The notes under the pieces are model-generated. The model made no database searches, was not told where the DNA came from, and worked only from the letters and a program-made list of their open reading frames with translations. A DNA stretch of 49,302 nucleotides from a virus. This document shows positions 6,785-14,560 of this stretch, piece after piece (the stretch's first letter is position 1; each line of letters opens with the position of its first letter). The stretch covers positions 1 to 49,302 of the IMG/VR virus record IMGVR_UViG_3300031566_000067, one strand, 5' to 3'. A program made the translations under genes and the position numbers.

Positions 6785-6987
6785 GCCACCTTTCTCTCTT
6801 TCCACTTAGCATAGATTGTGTCGAAAGCAGGACGGTTCTTCTCCCGCATCCATGCTCCCCACCGGTCCAGCTTAACGGAGGTCGATTTCAGCCAGACCTT
6901 GTAGAGCGGATGACCCTTGATTGGGTGATCGTTGAGATGGCGCTCGTAGACGATCTTCGAATAACGGTATCGATCTTCGGTTTTCAT
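6781..6987 (-). CDS. Small basic hypothetical protein
   Basis: A 68-residue protein, rich in Lys, Arg, Tyr and Trp. No family was recognised. It begins with a one-base overlap (TGATG) with the stop of the upstream gene, so it is co-translated. The longer frame upstream is antisense-like and rejected. Confidence 0.6.
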   Translation of the reverse strand: MKTEDRYRYSKIVYERHLNDHPIKGHPLYKVWLKSTSVKLDRWGAWMREKNRPAFDTIYAKWKERKVA

Positions 6988-7376
6988 CAGACAAACTCCT
7001 TTGGTGGAAGAGAGATTTCGAGAGCGTAGCCATACGGACGCCAGAGATGCAGGACGTGAGGATGGGTGTTCACGTAGATTTCCTTCGAAGGGTGATACTG
7101 GATAACCGTCTCGCTCGGCAACCAGAACAGATCCTTGATCTTGCACATCTGATCCCAATTCGGGGTCTGGATCGAGACCTTCCGGCGAGCGTTCAGCTTC
7201 TCGATGTGGACGCTCACGTGCTCCCAGCCGCCTTTGTCGGAGACCTGAACTCCAGCCATCGTCTTCGCGTCGAAGCGGAAAACGAACTGGCCGTTCCACT
7301 CGGCTTCCTCTGGAGAGGCGTATGGACCCTTGACGATCCGTTTCAGGAGTTCAGGTTTGTCAGTATAGGCTTTCAT
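6987..7376 (-). CDS. Conserved phage protein, DUF7694-like
   Basis: A 129-residue protein. The C-terminal half contains MCKIKDLFW...VIQYHPSKEIYVNTHPHVLHLWRP, a set of landmarks (HP, YVN, HP, LHLWRP) that I associate with the phage family DUF7694. Its function is not established. It is the first gene of the minus-strand operon; an AAGGTG lies 10 bases before the ATG, inside operator-like box 1. Its promoter region is shared with the divergent HTH gene, so it should answer to the same regulator. Confidence 0.68.
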   Translation of the reverse strand: MKAYTDKPELLKRIVKGPYASPEEAEWNGQFVFRFDAKTMAGVQVSDKGGWEHVSVHIEKLNARRKVSIQTPNWDQMCKIKDLFWLPSETVIQYHPSKEIYVNTHPHVLHLWRPYGYALEISLPPKEFV

Positions 7377-7382
7377 TGGTTT

Positions 7383-7428
7383 CGAGCACCTTGAACACTT
7401 TTTGGTTGCAATGCGAGCACTTTGCACG
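7383..7428. promoter_or_regulatory. Two direct-repeat operator-like boxes in the divergent control region
   Basis: CGAGCACCTTGAACAC (7383-7398) and CGAGCACTTTGCACG (7414-7428) share CGAGCAC-Y-TTG and are 31 bases apart, about three helical turns. They fill the 64-base gap between the divergent starts at 7376 and 7441. Box 1 covers the ribosome site of the minus gene. They are good candidates for binding sites of the HTH protein encoded at 7441. Confidence 0.6.
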
Positions 7429-7440
7429 TTTTCTTTGATT

Positions 7441-7821
7441 ATGACTGAAATACCGCGTCCGACAATCGATGTGAATATCGGAGATTTCTCCCTGAAACTC
7501 CGGGCTCTCAAGAAGGCAATGGGGGCATCGAATAATCAGCCATTGGCTGAACTCTTGTCGGTTCCAAATACCACAGTCGGGAACTGGATTCGCGAGACCA
7601 ATGAACCCCGTCTCCAGATACGCCGGGCGCTGGAAAAGAAGATCGACGCCGAAATGCTCCGACTCCGGATTGCGGCGGATGCCCCCCCTCCCACTACTTC
7701 GGCCAACCCCTTCCCGGATGGCCCACCCCCACCGACTCAACCGCAGGATGCCCCGGAACCCGCAGGATCGGGCCCGGTTGTTCGTTCCCTTCTCCCCGAT
7801 GATCGACGCTGGGATGTCTGA
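7441..7821 (+). CDS. Helix-turn-helix regulator with proline-rich tail
   Basis: A 126-residue protein. Residues about 17-60 form an XRE/Cro-like DNA-binding domain (LRALKKAMGASNNQPLAEL, then VPNTTVGNWIRETNEPR). Residues about 80-126 are proline-rich and disordered (PPPTT..., PPPPTQPQ). The start MTEIPRP at 7441 is preferred because the 13 codons upstream in the same frame lie in the operator region. No Shine-Dalgarno is visible, so the message may be nearly leaderless. Position opposite the long minus operon, with paired boxes between, makes it a likely phage switch regulator. Whether it represses or activates cannot be read from sequence. Confidence 0.7.
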   Translation: MTEIPRPTIDVNIGDFSLKLRALKKAMGASNNQPLAELLSVPNTTVGNWIRETNEPRLQIRRALEKKIDAEMLRLRIAADAPPPTTSANPFPDGPPPPTQPQDAPEPAGSGPVVRSLLPDDRRWDV

Positions 7822-8107
7822 CACGATGGACTTCAACTTTAGAACGGTGATGGATCGGATCGGGATTTCTCTCGGCGATCCAAAACGCAATCAAGTAGTG
7901 GGTCGGTTGCTGGATCGATGGGCATCCGCAAACGGAGTCCCGAAGCAAAGACCCCTGACCGACAAGACTTCTGATACACCAAGCGTTGACGCACCGCATT
8001 GCATCTGTGCCTACCCAATGGAACACTTTGAAAGTGCCGTGGCGTTCATCCAAATGAAGGTCGAACATTTAGACGATCCCCGTCAGTTACAGATGGAACT
8101 AAGATGA
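7814..8107 (+). CDS. Hypothetical protein
   Basis: A 97-residue protein. The N-terminus (VMDRIGISLGDPKRNQVVGRLLDRWASANGVP) is helical and could include a small DNA-binding fold; the rest is not recognised. The start overlaps the HTH gene's stop by eight bases; a second ATG at 7826 is possible. It is coupled downstream by ATGA to the next gene. Confidence 0.6.
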   Translation: MSDTMDFNFRTVMDRIGISLGDPKRNQVVGRLLDRWASANGVPKQRPLTDKTSDTPSVDAPHCICAYPMEHFESAVAFIQMKVEHLDDPRQLQMELR

Positions 8108-8367
8108 AATACCGTTGTAAATCATGCGTTAATAAGCGGGTGGTCGAAGCGGTCCAGATCACCGAGACGACCTTCACCCTTCTCCCGAACCCGGAGCACG
8201 TTCCGGGAATCGTCTATGATCCGACAAACCAACTGGCGAAACTCAAGGCCGATGGAACGACCATGATCGGGCGACTTTTGGACTGGATCGTGACCGAAGA
8301 GACGGGGGAGATCGGGATTTACCGGGCCAGATACTTCGCAGCCAACTTTGAGAAGGAGACAGAATAA
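8104..8367 (+). CDS. Small phage protein of the 'VEAVQ...DWIV' type
   Basis: An 87-residue protein with CxxC near the start (C5, C8), a VVEAVQIT strand, and the end segment LLDWIVTEETGEIGIYRARYFAANFE. This matches the pattern of a very common small phage protein (VEAVQ..., GDWIV...GE, FE.TYE) whose function is unknown. ATGA overlap with the gene upstream. Confidence 0.65.
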   Translation: MKYRCKSCVNKRVVEAVQITETTFTLLPNPEHVPGIVYDPTNQLAKLKADGTTMIGRLLDWIVTEETGEIGIYRARYFAANFEKETE

Positions 8368-8384
8368 CCCAAACCAACCCAACC

Positions 8385-8543
8385 ATGCCAACCGAAGAAT
8401 ACACCGAAGGATACAACTCTGGATTAAACGATTCAGGGGACAACAACCCCTATTGCCAGTCCAGCCAGACTCGCGAGTTCCAAGACTACTGTTCCGGATA
8501 CGAAGCAGGAGAAAAGGAACGACTCGAACTCCAAGAGGCTTGA
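8385..8543 (+). CDS. 52-residue protein resembling ribosome modulation factor
   Basis: A short open frame starting 18 bases after the previous gene. The order EGYNSG..., NPYC near the middle and YCSGYEAGEKE near the end parallels ribosome modulation factor. In RMF, a GYxAG turn, a CPY segment and a W..GW..G turn fold against each other. The two G-Y-x-x-G turns and the Pro-Tyr-Cys are the only firm signs. Small RMF-like proteins occur in many phages; a role in ribosome hibernation would be inference. Confidence 0.5.
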   Translation: MPTEEYTEGYNSGLNDSGDNNPYCQSSQTREFQDYCSGYEAGEKERLELQEA

Positions 8544-8548
8544 TTCTC

Positions 8549-8607
8549 GTCGGCGGTCCCACTAACCTTCTTGCACGAAACACGGGGTATTTGGGGTAGC
8601 CGCCGAC
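8549..8607 (+). repeat. Inverted repeat between small genes
   Basis: GTCGGCGG (8549-8556) and CCGCCGAC (8600-8607) are perfect complements separated by 43 bases. They enclose the gap between the RMF-like gene and the next gene. This may act as a weak terminator or processing hairpin; no T-run follows. Confidence 0.4.
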
Positions 8608-8618
8608 ACTCTTTCATT

Positions 8619-8858
8619 GTGAAACTTGAATTTATAGGAGGAAGCCGGGACGGGGGGATGATCGACGTTCCGGCGAAGATGATCCCCACCTCCCCCTTGT
8701 TCGATGGGCCCGTTTATCTTGAGCCTATGGATCATACGATTCACAAAGCAGCCTTTGGGGTGAAGCTGGGTAAGGCATTGGAGTATTTCGAAGTCTACGC
8801 ACAGACCGAAGTTGGAAAGCTACTGTTCCAAGGCTGGCGCGTGAATGGCGGAGATTGA
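8619..8858 (+). CDS. Small hypothetical protein
   Basis: A 79-residue beta-rich protein beginning VKLEFIGGSRDGGMIDVP, a GG-x-x-DGG opening seen in small phage proteins of unknown role. The GTG at 8619 is chosen; a TTG at 8571 would add residues with poor composition. It ends 32 bases before the terminase gene. Confidence 0.55.
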   Translation: MKLEFIGGSRDGGMIDVPAKMIPTSPLFDGPVYLEPMDHTIHKAAFGVKLGKALEYFEVYAQTEVGKLLFQGWRVNGGD

Positions 8859-8890
8859 CGGGGAGCGCCGTCCGAGCATGATGCCCGTGA

Positions 8891-10849
8891 ATGGACCTAC
8901 TTCAGACGATCCTTGAGGATTACCCGGAACCAGAACTTCTCGCACGGATAGATTGGCTCGCTGAGGTCCGCGAACATTGCGTGGCCGGGAACTGGAAAGC
9001 CGGAGCGAAATTGCTCCAGATGGGGGCGAAGACGAACAAACAGGTTGGCTCTGAAGAACAGGCTCAGAAGTTCGTCCATGACTTTTTCATGGATCTGTTG
9101 GAAGCGGACCATTACCTCGAAGCCTCAGCACTGGCATGGTCACGCGGACTTTTCGAGCAACGTCCTCTCTGTGTTAAAAGGGTATTCGATGCCCTCCAGA
9201 ACGAGGATCTTGTGATCCTTCTCGGTGCGTCCGGCCAGTCGAAGACCTACTCCGCCGCCGCGTTCTGTTCGCTGGATTTCATGCGAGATCCACAGAACAC
9301 CTCAGTCAAGTTTGGCTCAGTCAATGATACCAATCTGAAGGGCAACCTCTGGTCGAACCTACGGACCTTCCAAGAGCAATCCCTCTTCCCGATCGATCTC
9401 TACCCGAATGAGACCCGGATGCGGATGAGACCCATGAATGCCCGACCCGATTGCGGGATCGATGCCGTCCTGTTCTCGAAGCAACGGGACTCAACCGGTA
9501 AGATCAAGGGGTTCCATCCCAAACCCTTCCGCCTGAAGAAACACCCCAAATACGGGGATTTGACCGTTGTGCGGATCTTGCTCGACGAAACGCAAGAATT
9601 GTCTCCCGGCGTCCAGTCCGACTTGGGTTCCCCGATGTCCACGATCGACCGTGGAGCCGGGCACATGAAGATCATCCTCACCGGCAATCCGATCGATGAA
9701 GGCAAGTGGGTTGTCCAGATGGCGCAGCCGCCCGGAGGATGGGAAGAGTCCAAGATCGACGAACTCAAGGAATGGACGGCAAACGGCTGGCACGTGGTCA
9801 GACTCGACGGTGCCGACTTCGAGAACGTGAAATACGGCAAGACCGTGTTCCCCGGCTTTCTCACCCGACAGGCATACGACGCCTACATGAACGATGGGAT
9901 GCCGACTCCCAATTGGTATATCTTCGCCCGTGGCTGGCCCCCACCCGGACGGGCCAAGGAGACCGTCGTTCCCTCCACGTGGTTCGATCACGCCAAAGCT
10001 GAACCGATCTTCCTTGGGGCGACTCGCGGCATTCTTGGGGCGGATCTGGCGTTCATCAACGACAAGGCAATGATCGCAGTCGGGAGGTATGGAACGGCAA
10101 CCGGTTGGCTGGATTGGGAAGGCAACGAGCATAGGTTCGCTTCCCGCAAGACCCCCAACCAATTCGAGGCCCGGCATTGCTGTGTTCTCGATCGCCTGAT
10201 TACGATCAGGGCAACCGATAACCACGGGGTTGCAGAGGAAATCAAGCAGTGGGCCGAGTCCTTGGACATAGAACCCAACCACTGCGTCATGGATATGACC
10301 GGCAACGGATTCGGAGTTGTCTCCCATCTCCAGAAGTTTTGGGGTGCAGTTGAGGGGGTTCACTGGAAGGAGGGCGCGACCAAGGGGAAGATTCTGGTCG
10401 AGGATAAGTTCCCAGCCGATGAGCAGGCCAAGAACAAGATTTCCGAGATGTATTGGACGGTCCGCCGCTGGATCGATCCACGGGTCAGGGGGTTCTTTAT
10501 CAATCCCAACTGTGAAAACTGGCAGGCTGTTCGCCGTCAGTTGACCACCCGCGCCTACAAGCCGGACGGAGTGAAGGTTCTGGTGGAGTCCAAAGAGGAA
10601 TACCTGAAACGCTTTCCAATCTCCCCGGATGAAGCGGACGCAACGGTGATGATGTGCCTTGCTCCACGTGTCCGAGGTCTTCAGCTTCCCGCTCTGGTAG
10701 ACGAAGATGCAAGGGTCTCTCGCATCGCCTCGAAGGATGGCACGAAATACCGGACATCAGATCGCGCAGACAGTAAATCCCCCGCGTGGGCCAGCACTCA
10801 TTTGGGCGGAATGAAGGAAGTCAGACTCCCGACTCAGCTTTCAAGGTAG
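8891..10849 (+). CDS. terL: Terminase large subunit
   Basis: A 652-residue DNA-packaging motor. The ATPase part has a Walker A-like loop GASGQSKT (112-119) and Walker B ILLDE (229-233, D232/E233). The RNase-H-like nuclease part has acidic residues in GADLAF (D385), VMDMTGNG (D468) and SPDEADA (D580/D583), the expected three-part metal site. It should cut concatemers and pump DNA into the prohead through the portal encoded at 12081. No small terminase is found immediately upstream, as would be usual; the HTH protein just downstream is the only nearby candidate. The start ATG at 8891 has no obvious ribosome site, like many genes here. Confidence 0.9.
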   Translation: MDLLQTILEDYPEPELLARIDWLAEVREHCVAGNWKAGAKLLQMGAKTNKQVGSEEQAQKFVHDFFMDLLEADHYLEASALAWSRGLFEQRPLCVKRVFDALQNEDLVILLGASGQSKTYSAAAFCSLDFMRDPQNTSVKFGSVNDTNLKGNLWSNLRTFQEQSLFPIDLYPNETRMRMRPMNARPDCGIDAVLFSKQRDSTGKIKGFHPKPFRLKKHPKYGDLTVVRILLDETQELSPGVQSDLGSPMSTIDRGAGHMKIILTGNPIDEGKWVVQMAQPPGGWEESKIDELKEWTANGWHVVRLDGADFENVKYGKTVFPGFLTRQAYDAYMNDGMPTPNWYIFARGWPPPGRAKETVVPSTWFDHAKAEPIFLGATRGILGADLAFINDKAMIAVGRYGTATGWLDWEGNEHRFASRKTPNQFEARHCCVLDRLITIRATDNHGVAEEIKQWAESLDIEPNHCVMDMTGNGFGVVSHLQKFWGAVEGVHWKEGATKGKILVEDKFPADEQAKNKISEMYWTVRRWIDPRVRGFFINPNCENWQAVRRQLTTRAYKPDGVKVLVESKEEYLKRFPISPDEADATVMMCLAPRVRGLQLPALVDEDARVSRIASKDGTKYRTSDRADSKSPAWASTHLGGMKEVRLPTQLSR

Positions 10850-10903
10850 CATTTCGCTCGTTTTCGCTTCTAATTGAGCGAGCGTTCTGCTTCTATGGGG
10901 GAA

Positions 10904-11149
10904 ATGAGCGAGGAAATTGAACAGAAAATGGACGCTGAGAGACTTCGGCAGGTCGCCGAATTCCTCTTTCCGGGCGCAGGCCGATCATGGAAATCCAAGG
11001 TCGCAGTCGCCATCCGAGTTCACGTGACAACCGTTCGGCGATGGGTAAATGCCAACTCGGTTCCGGGTGGTTTCGATCAATGCCTCGAAGGTCTTTGCGT
11101 CATTAACCAACTCCGAGCGACTATCAAACAACTCAGAGCGAACAAGTAA
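10904..11149 (+). CDS. Small HTH protein, possible small terminase or regulator
   Basis: An 81-residue protein. Residues about 35-55 (VAVAIRVHVTTVRRWVNAN) form a classic helix-turn-helix, followed by a helical tail. Starts at 10895 and TTG 10874 share the frame; GGGGGA lies just ahead of 10904 but at short spacing. Placed between terminase and head genes, it may recognise packaging sites as a small terminase or regulate the late operon. Neither is proven. Confidence 0.6.
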   Translation: MSEEIEQKMDAERLRQVAEFLFPGAGRSWKSKVAVAIRVHVTTVRRWVNANSVPGGFDQCLEGLCVINQLRATIKQLRANK

Positions 11150-11520
11150 TGGAACAGAACGGAAAACCGAAACCGATCAGGGTGATAACTGAGAAGGGCG
11201 CTTTCGGGCATCCCGGCTACATGGTGGTTGTCAAAATGTTAATTGAAGACACTCCAGACGGAAAGCCGCAATGTATAGCCAACCCCTTTACCGTCACCGT
11301 TGGAACGGATGAGGAACAGTTGAAGGCAATTAAAACCATGAAAGAGAAGGCAATTGTCGAACCCGCCTTCCACGCATTCACGGTTTTGAAGTTCGTCGAG
11401 GAAACTCGTCCCCTTGAGGAACCAGACGAGAAGACCAAGATCCATGTTCCCACTTCGATACAGACGAAGCGTTACAGTGGTGGCGGCAACCGTAGCAAAT
11501 TTCAGCCAGACGGCACTTAA
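11149..11520 (+). CDS. Hypothetical protein
   Basis: A 123-residue protein with a beta-rich middle and a Ser/Gly/Lys-rich C-terminal tail. No family was recognised. Its start overlaps the HTH gene's stop by one base, and the next gene starts at the base after its stop. Confidence 0.65.
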   Translation: MEQNGKPKPIRVITEKGAFGHPGYMVVVKMLIEDTPDGKPQCIANPFTVTVGTDEEQLKAIKTMKEKAIVEPAFHAFTVLKFVEETRPLEEPDEKTKIHVPTSIQTKRYSGGGNRSKFQPDGT

Positions 11521-12084
11521 ATGCTGGAGGTAAAGAGAGGTCACGCGAAGCCGCCAAAGGACGGACATCGCTTCCCGATATATTCGGGTGGTTTCCTCAA
11601 GGGCGATACGGTCGAAGAAGTTCTTGAGAAGATGGAGGACTACCGGGCCGAGAATGCTTTCCCGCTCGATGACCCTGAAACCGATCTGGCGTATTTTTAC
11701 CTGAAGAATGCGAAGTATCTGGTTCGGGTGGTTGAGGGAGAACGCTTCAAACTTCCCTCTCTGATCATTGCTGAGGCGATCATGGCGCTCTGGCGCGAAC
11801 ACCCGAAGGTGATGCCTGCCGATTCCCTAATACCCGGTATCAGGTCGAAAACCTGTGCCTCTTGCCCTATGCGCCGGGAATTCCCCTATGGTCGAGACTT
11901 GGGGAGTTCCCGGCCATACGTGAAGAAGGCTCACCAGAGAGCGAGGATGCTCGCAGGAGATCGGGAAGTCGCGGAGGGGGATTACTGCCACATCTGTAAG
12001 ATCCCGTTGGATCTGATCAATCGGGTAGAAGCACCTGAGTTATTGCAGTCAGCGCCGAAAAGCTGTTGGGTCAGCGAGATATGA
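11521..12084 (+). CDS. Cysteine-containing hypothetical protein
   Basis: A 187-residue protein. The N-terminal half is mixed and contains a KYLVRVVEGE strand. The C-terminal half has CASCPM, CHICK and a final Cys-Trp. Together with nearby Arg/Lys residues, these five cysteines could bind zinc or an iron-sulfur cluster. Placed between terminase and portal and coupled to the portal gene by ATGA overlap. No known head protein matches it, so the role is open. Confidence 0.65.
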   Translation: MLEVKRGHAKPPKDGHRFPIYSGGFLKGDTVEEVLEKMEDYRAENAFPLDDPETDLAYFYLKNAKYLVRVVEGERFKLPSLIIAEAIMALWREHPKVMPADSLIPGIRSKTCASCPMRREFPYGRDLGSSRPYVKKAHQRARMLAGDREVAEGDYCHICKIPLDLINRVEAPELLQSAPKSCWVSEI

Positions 12085-14285
12085 TCGCCAATAACCTCAC
12101 CACATCCATTAATGAGAATTACGGGACACCCCCCGAAATTCCAGCCGGGAGCGAAGAATCGCTTACCCCGTCCACCGAGACAGAGTTTGCAATCAACAAC
12201 CCGTCACAGGCTCTCGCTGTAGCATACAGGTTGATTGAAGACTGGAAAAACGGCATCGCGAATCAAGCCGCCATCACGGCACAACTAAACGGCCAGCGAC
12301 CCCGAGATCCGGGCGTTCTGGAGAACTTGGGCCGCAACTGGCTCCCGAATATCAACGCTGGAGTCTTGCGGGTTGAAGCGGGGAAAGTCCCAGCCCGACT
12401 CTGGCAACCGATCAACACCGCAACCCATCTCACCGCCGCCAAACTCCCGGAGAACTGGCCGCAGGGCGTGAAGAAAACAGGGATCTTCCGCCAGAAGGTG
12501 ACACACACAATTCGCTCTTGGAGGAAATGGCCTTGGTTCATGCGCCAACTCGCAAGGGAAGTTGGATTCTTCGGGTTCGGCTACGCTGTTTGGTTCGATA
12601 AATTCGACTGGAAGCCAACGTTCGTTCGTCAGGACAGGGGGTTCGCCCCGATGGGATTCGAAATCCTCGAAGACGAGATGCCGGTTTTCTTGGTTAAGTA
12701 TGACTACCAGCCGCATGAACTCCTGAAACTGGTGAAGGCACAGGCCGATGCCGGAGTTGAAGAAGGCTGGGATAAAGAAGCAGTCGCAAACGCGATCAAC
12801 TCCGCGAGCCCGAAGGCACAGAACGCCGACAGACAGAATCTCCGCAGTTACGAAGAGATGATTCGGGAAGCCTCGATTGGGTGGACCTACGAGAAAGGGT
12901 ATAACAAAATCTTCACCTACCACATCTTTTCAACTGATGCCAATGGGTCCGTTTCCCATCACATCATGCTTGCCGCTGATCTGAAGAACTACACCCCGAA
13001 CCAGACGAAGGATAATGTCTCGCTGACCGGTGGGACCAAGTTCATTTACGAGAAGCGAAACAAGTTCAAGAAGTTGAGCGAAGCGGTTACGCCGCTGATG
13101 TTCGATCCGGACGATGGGACAATTCAAGGCTCTTGGGGTGCCGGACAAATGCTGTTCGATCTCTCAATTGAAGCCGAGAAGACGATCAACGATTGGATGT
13201 CCTCGATGAAGCAAGCCGCGAAGCTGAAGATTCAGGCTGGCGAGGGGAAGAATCCAGATGAGGTTCGTCTCGATGTGGATGATGCAATGATGGTTGTTTC
13301 CAATGGCACTTACGCCGGAAACACCGCAGCCGTATCCACAGATCCCCGACCGTTCCAAGCATTGTTTGACGCATTGGGGCAACTCGGACGTGAGAAGATT
13401 GGTTCACACATCCCACCGATCCCGCTTCAGCCCAGCGACATCAAAGCCACACAGTTCAACGCGAAACAGCGAGAACAGGAAGAGGTCAAAGAGCAGTTAT
13501 TCCAAACGTGGCTCTGGCAGTTTGCCTGCATGATCGAGAATATAGTCACGCGCTTGCTTGATTCAGATTCCCCGGATGATGATGCCAAGAAACTTCGCGA
13601 GGAACTTCTCATGGTAATGTCGAAGGAAGAGATCGATATGTTTGTGAACCAAAACCAGATCGAGACGATCATGGAGTTCACTGATTCCGCTAGAGCAAAA
13701 CGAGCAACCTTCGCCGCCGCAAAGCAGGGCAACACATTCTACAATCAGAAGGTTTTGGAAGAGATCCAAGCAGAAGCCGTAGGCGGAGCATCATTCATGG
13801 AAGCGGTCTTGATTCCCGGCGACGATGCCACAGTGGAAGCCGGAGCACGTCGCGATCAAATGGGCGAGACTTCAGATATGATCACGCTTCGGCGGATGGC
13901 TCCGGTTCTTCCCGGCGATCTCGATTGGTATCACATGACCGATCTGCGTCAGGATCTCACGAATTTCCTTGAACAAGGGATCTTCGACTTGGCGGCAATT
14001 CTTCTCAGCCACTATACCTCTCATTACGTTGGCGCAGTAGGTAAACAGGGAATGCCCAAGCAACTGATCAACGTCGAAAAAGCGTTCATCGCGAAAGCGG
14101 GGAAGGCGATTGAAACACAAGTTCTCCCGCCAGATGGGTTCGAGGATGACATCGATCCGATCGATCAGGCACAGGCGAATATGGCGAACCAGTCAACAAC
14201 CACATTGGGCCCGACAGATCGGCGTCCAGTTCCGGAAGTAGGGACAGGCGTAGAAGGGCGCGAAGCCCTCGTTGAAATGAGATGA
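12081..14285 (+). CDS. Portal protein
   Basis: A 734-residue protein, in the long size class of podovirus portals. The position after the terminase is one line of evidence. The other is the organisation: N-terminal wing, a central region with a Trp-rich stretch around residues 145-180 (RSWRKWPWFMRQLAREVGF), and a long alpha-helical stem/clip region. The C-terminus is helical with Gln/Ala-rich segments. It should form the dodecameric ring at the head vertex, binding terminase during packaging and the neck adaptor later. The start at 12081 overlaps the previous stop by four bases; a TTG 15 bases earlier is less likely. No odd features. Confidence 0.8.
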   Translation: MIANNLTTSINENYGTPPEIPAGSEESLTPSTETEFAINNPSQALAVAYRLIEDWKNGIANQAAITAQLNGQRPRDPGVLENLGRNWLPNINAGVLRVEAGKVPARLWQPINTATHLTAAKLPENWPQGVKKTGIFRQKVTHTIRSWRKWPWFMRQLAREVGFFGFGYAVWFDKFDWKPTFVRQDRGFAPMGFEILEDEMPVFLVKYDYQPHELLKLVKAQADAGVEEGWDKEAVANAINSASPKAQNADRQNLRSYEEMIREASIGWTYEKGYNKIFTYHIFSTDANGSVSHHIMLAADLKNYTPNQTKDNVSLTGGTKFIYEKRNKFKKLSEAVTPLMFDPDDGTIQGSWGAGQMLFDLSIEAEKTINDWMSSMKQAAKLKIQAGEGKNPDEVRLDVDDAMMVVSNGTYAGNTAAVSTDPRPFQALFDALGQLGREKIGSHIPPIPLQPSDIKATQFNAKQREQEEVKEQLFQTWLWQFACMIENIVTRLLDSDSPDDDAKKLREELLMVMSKEEIDMFVNQNQIETIMEFTDSARAKRATFAAAKQGNTFYNQKVLEEIQAEAVGGASFMEAVLIPGDDATVEAGARRDQMGETSDMITLRRMAPVLPGDLDWYHMTDLRQDLTNFLEQGIFDLAAILLSHYTSHYVGAVGKQGMPKQLINVEKAFIAKAGKAIETQVLPPDGFEDDIDPIDQAQANMANQSTTTLGPTDRRPVPEVGTGVEGREALVEMR

Positions 14286-14557
14286 GCGTTCACTTCGAAG
14301 AAAAACATCGTGAGGCATGGTTGGCGTTCTTCAATACTGAAGCGGGTTCCGTAGGTATAGCGTTCCTACGCGAATCCAAACGTCCAACCATTCGACGCAC
14401 TGGACAACCTCACGAAATGCAGTTTGATGTTGGCGCTCAGGAGGGGTTCGACGTGGCTATCAATGCGGTCGAGGGGCTGGCTCGGCTGACCGAAGAAAAA
14501 GAACTCAAGACCGCTGATCGTCCAGCACTTTTTGATACCCGACTTAAACGCGAATAA
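14282..14557 (+). CDS. Small hypothetical head-region protein
   Basis: A 91-residue charged, mixed alpha/beta protein with no family recognised. ATGA-coupled to the portal gene and followed three bases later by the scaffold-like gene, so it is probably involved in head assembly. Confidence 0.65.
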   Translation: MSVHFEEKHREAWLAFFNTEAGSVGIAFLRESKRPTIRRTGQPHEMQFDVGAQEGFDVAINAVEGLARLTEEKELKTADRPALFDTRLKRE

Positions 14558-14560
14558 ATC

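Noticed and set aside
9491-10363. 290-residue minus-strand frame within the terminase gene
   Set aside because: It is antisense to clear terminase motifs and arises from the GC-rich third positions of that gene.
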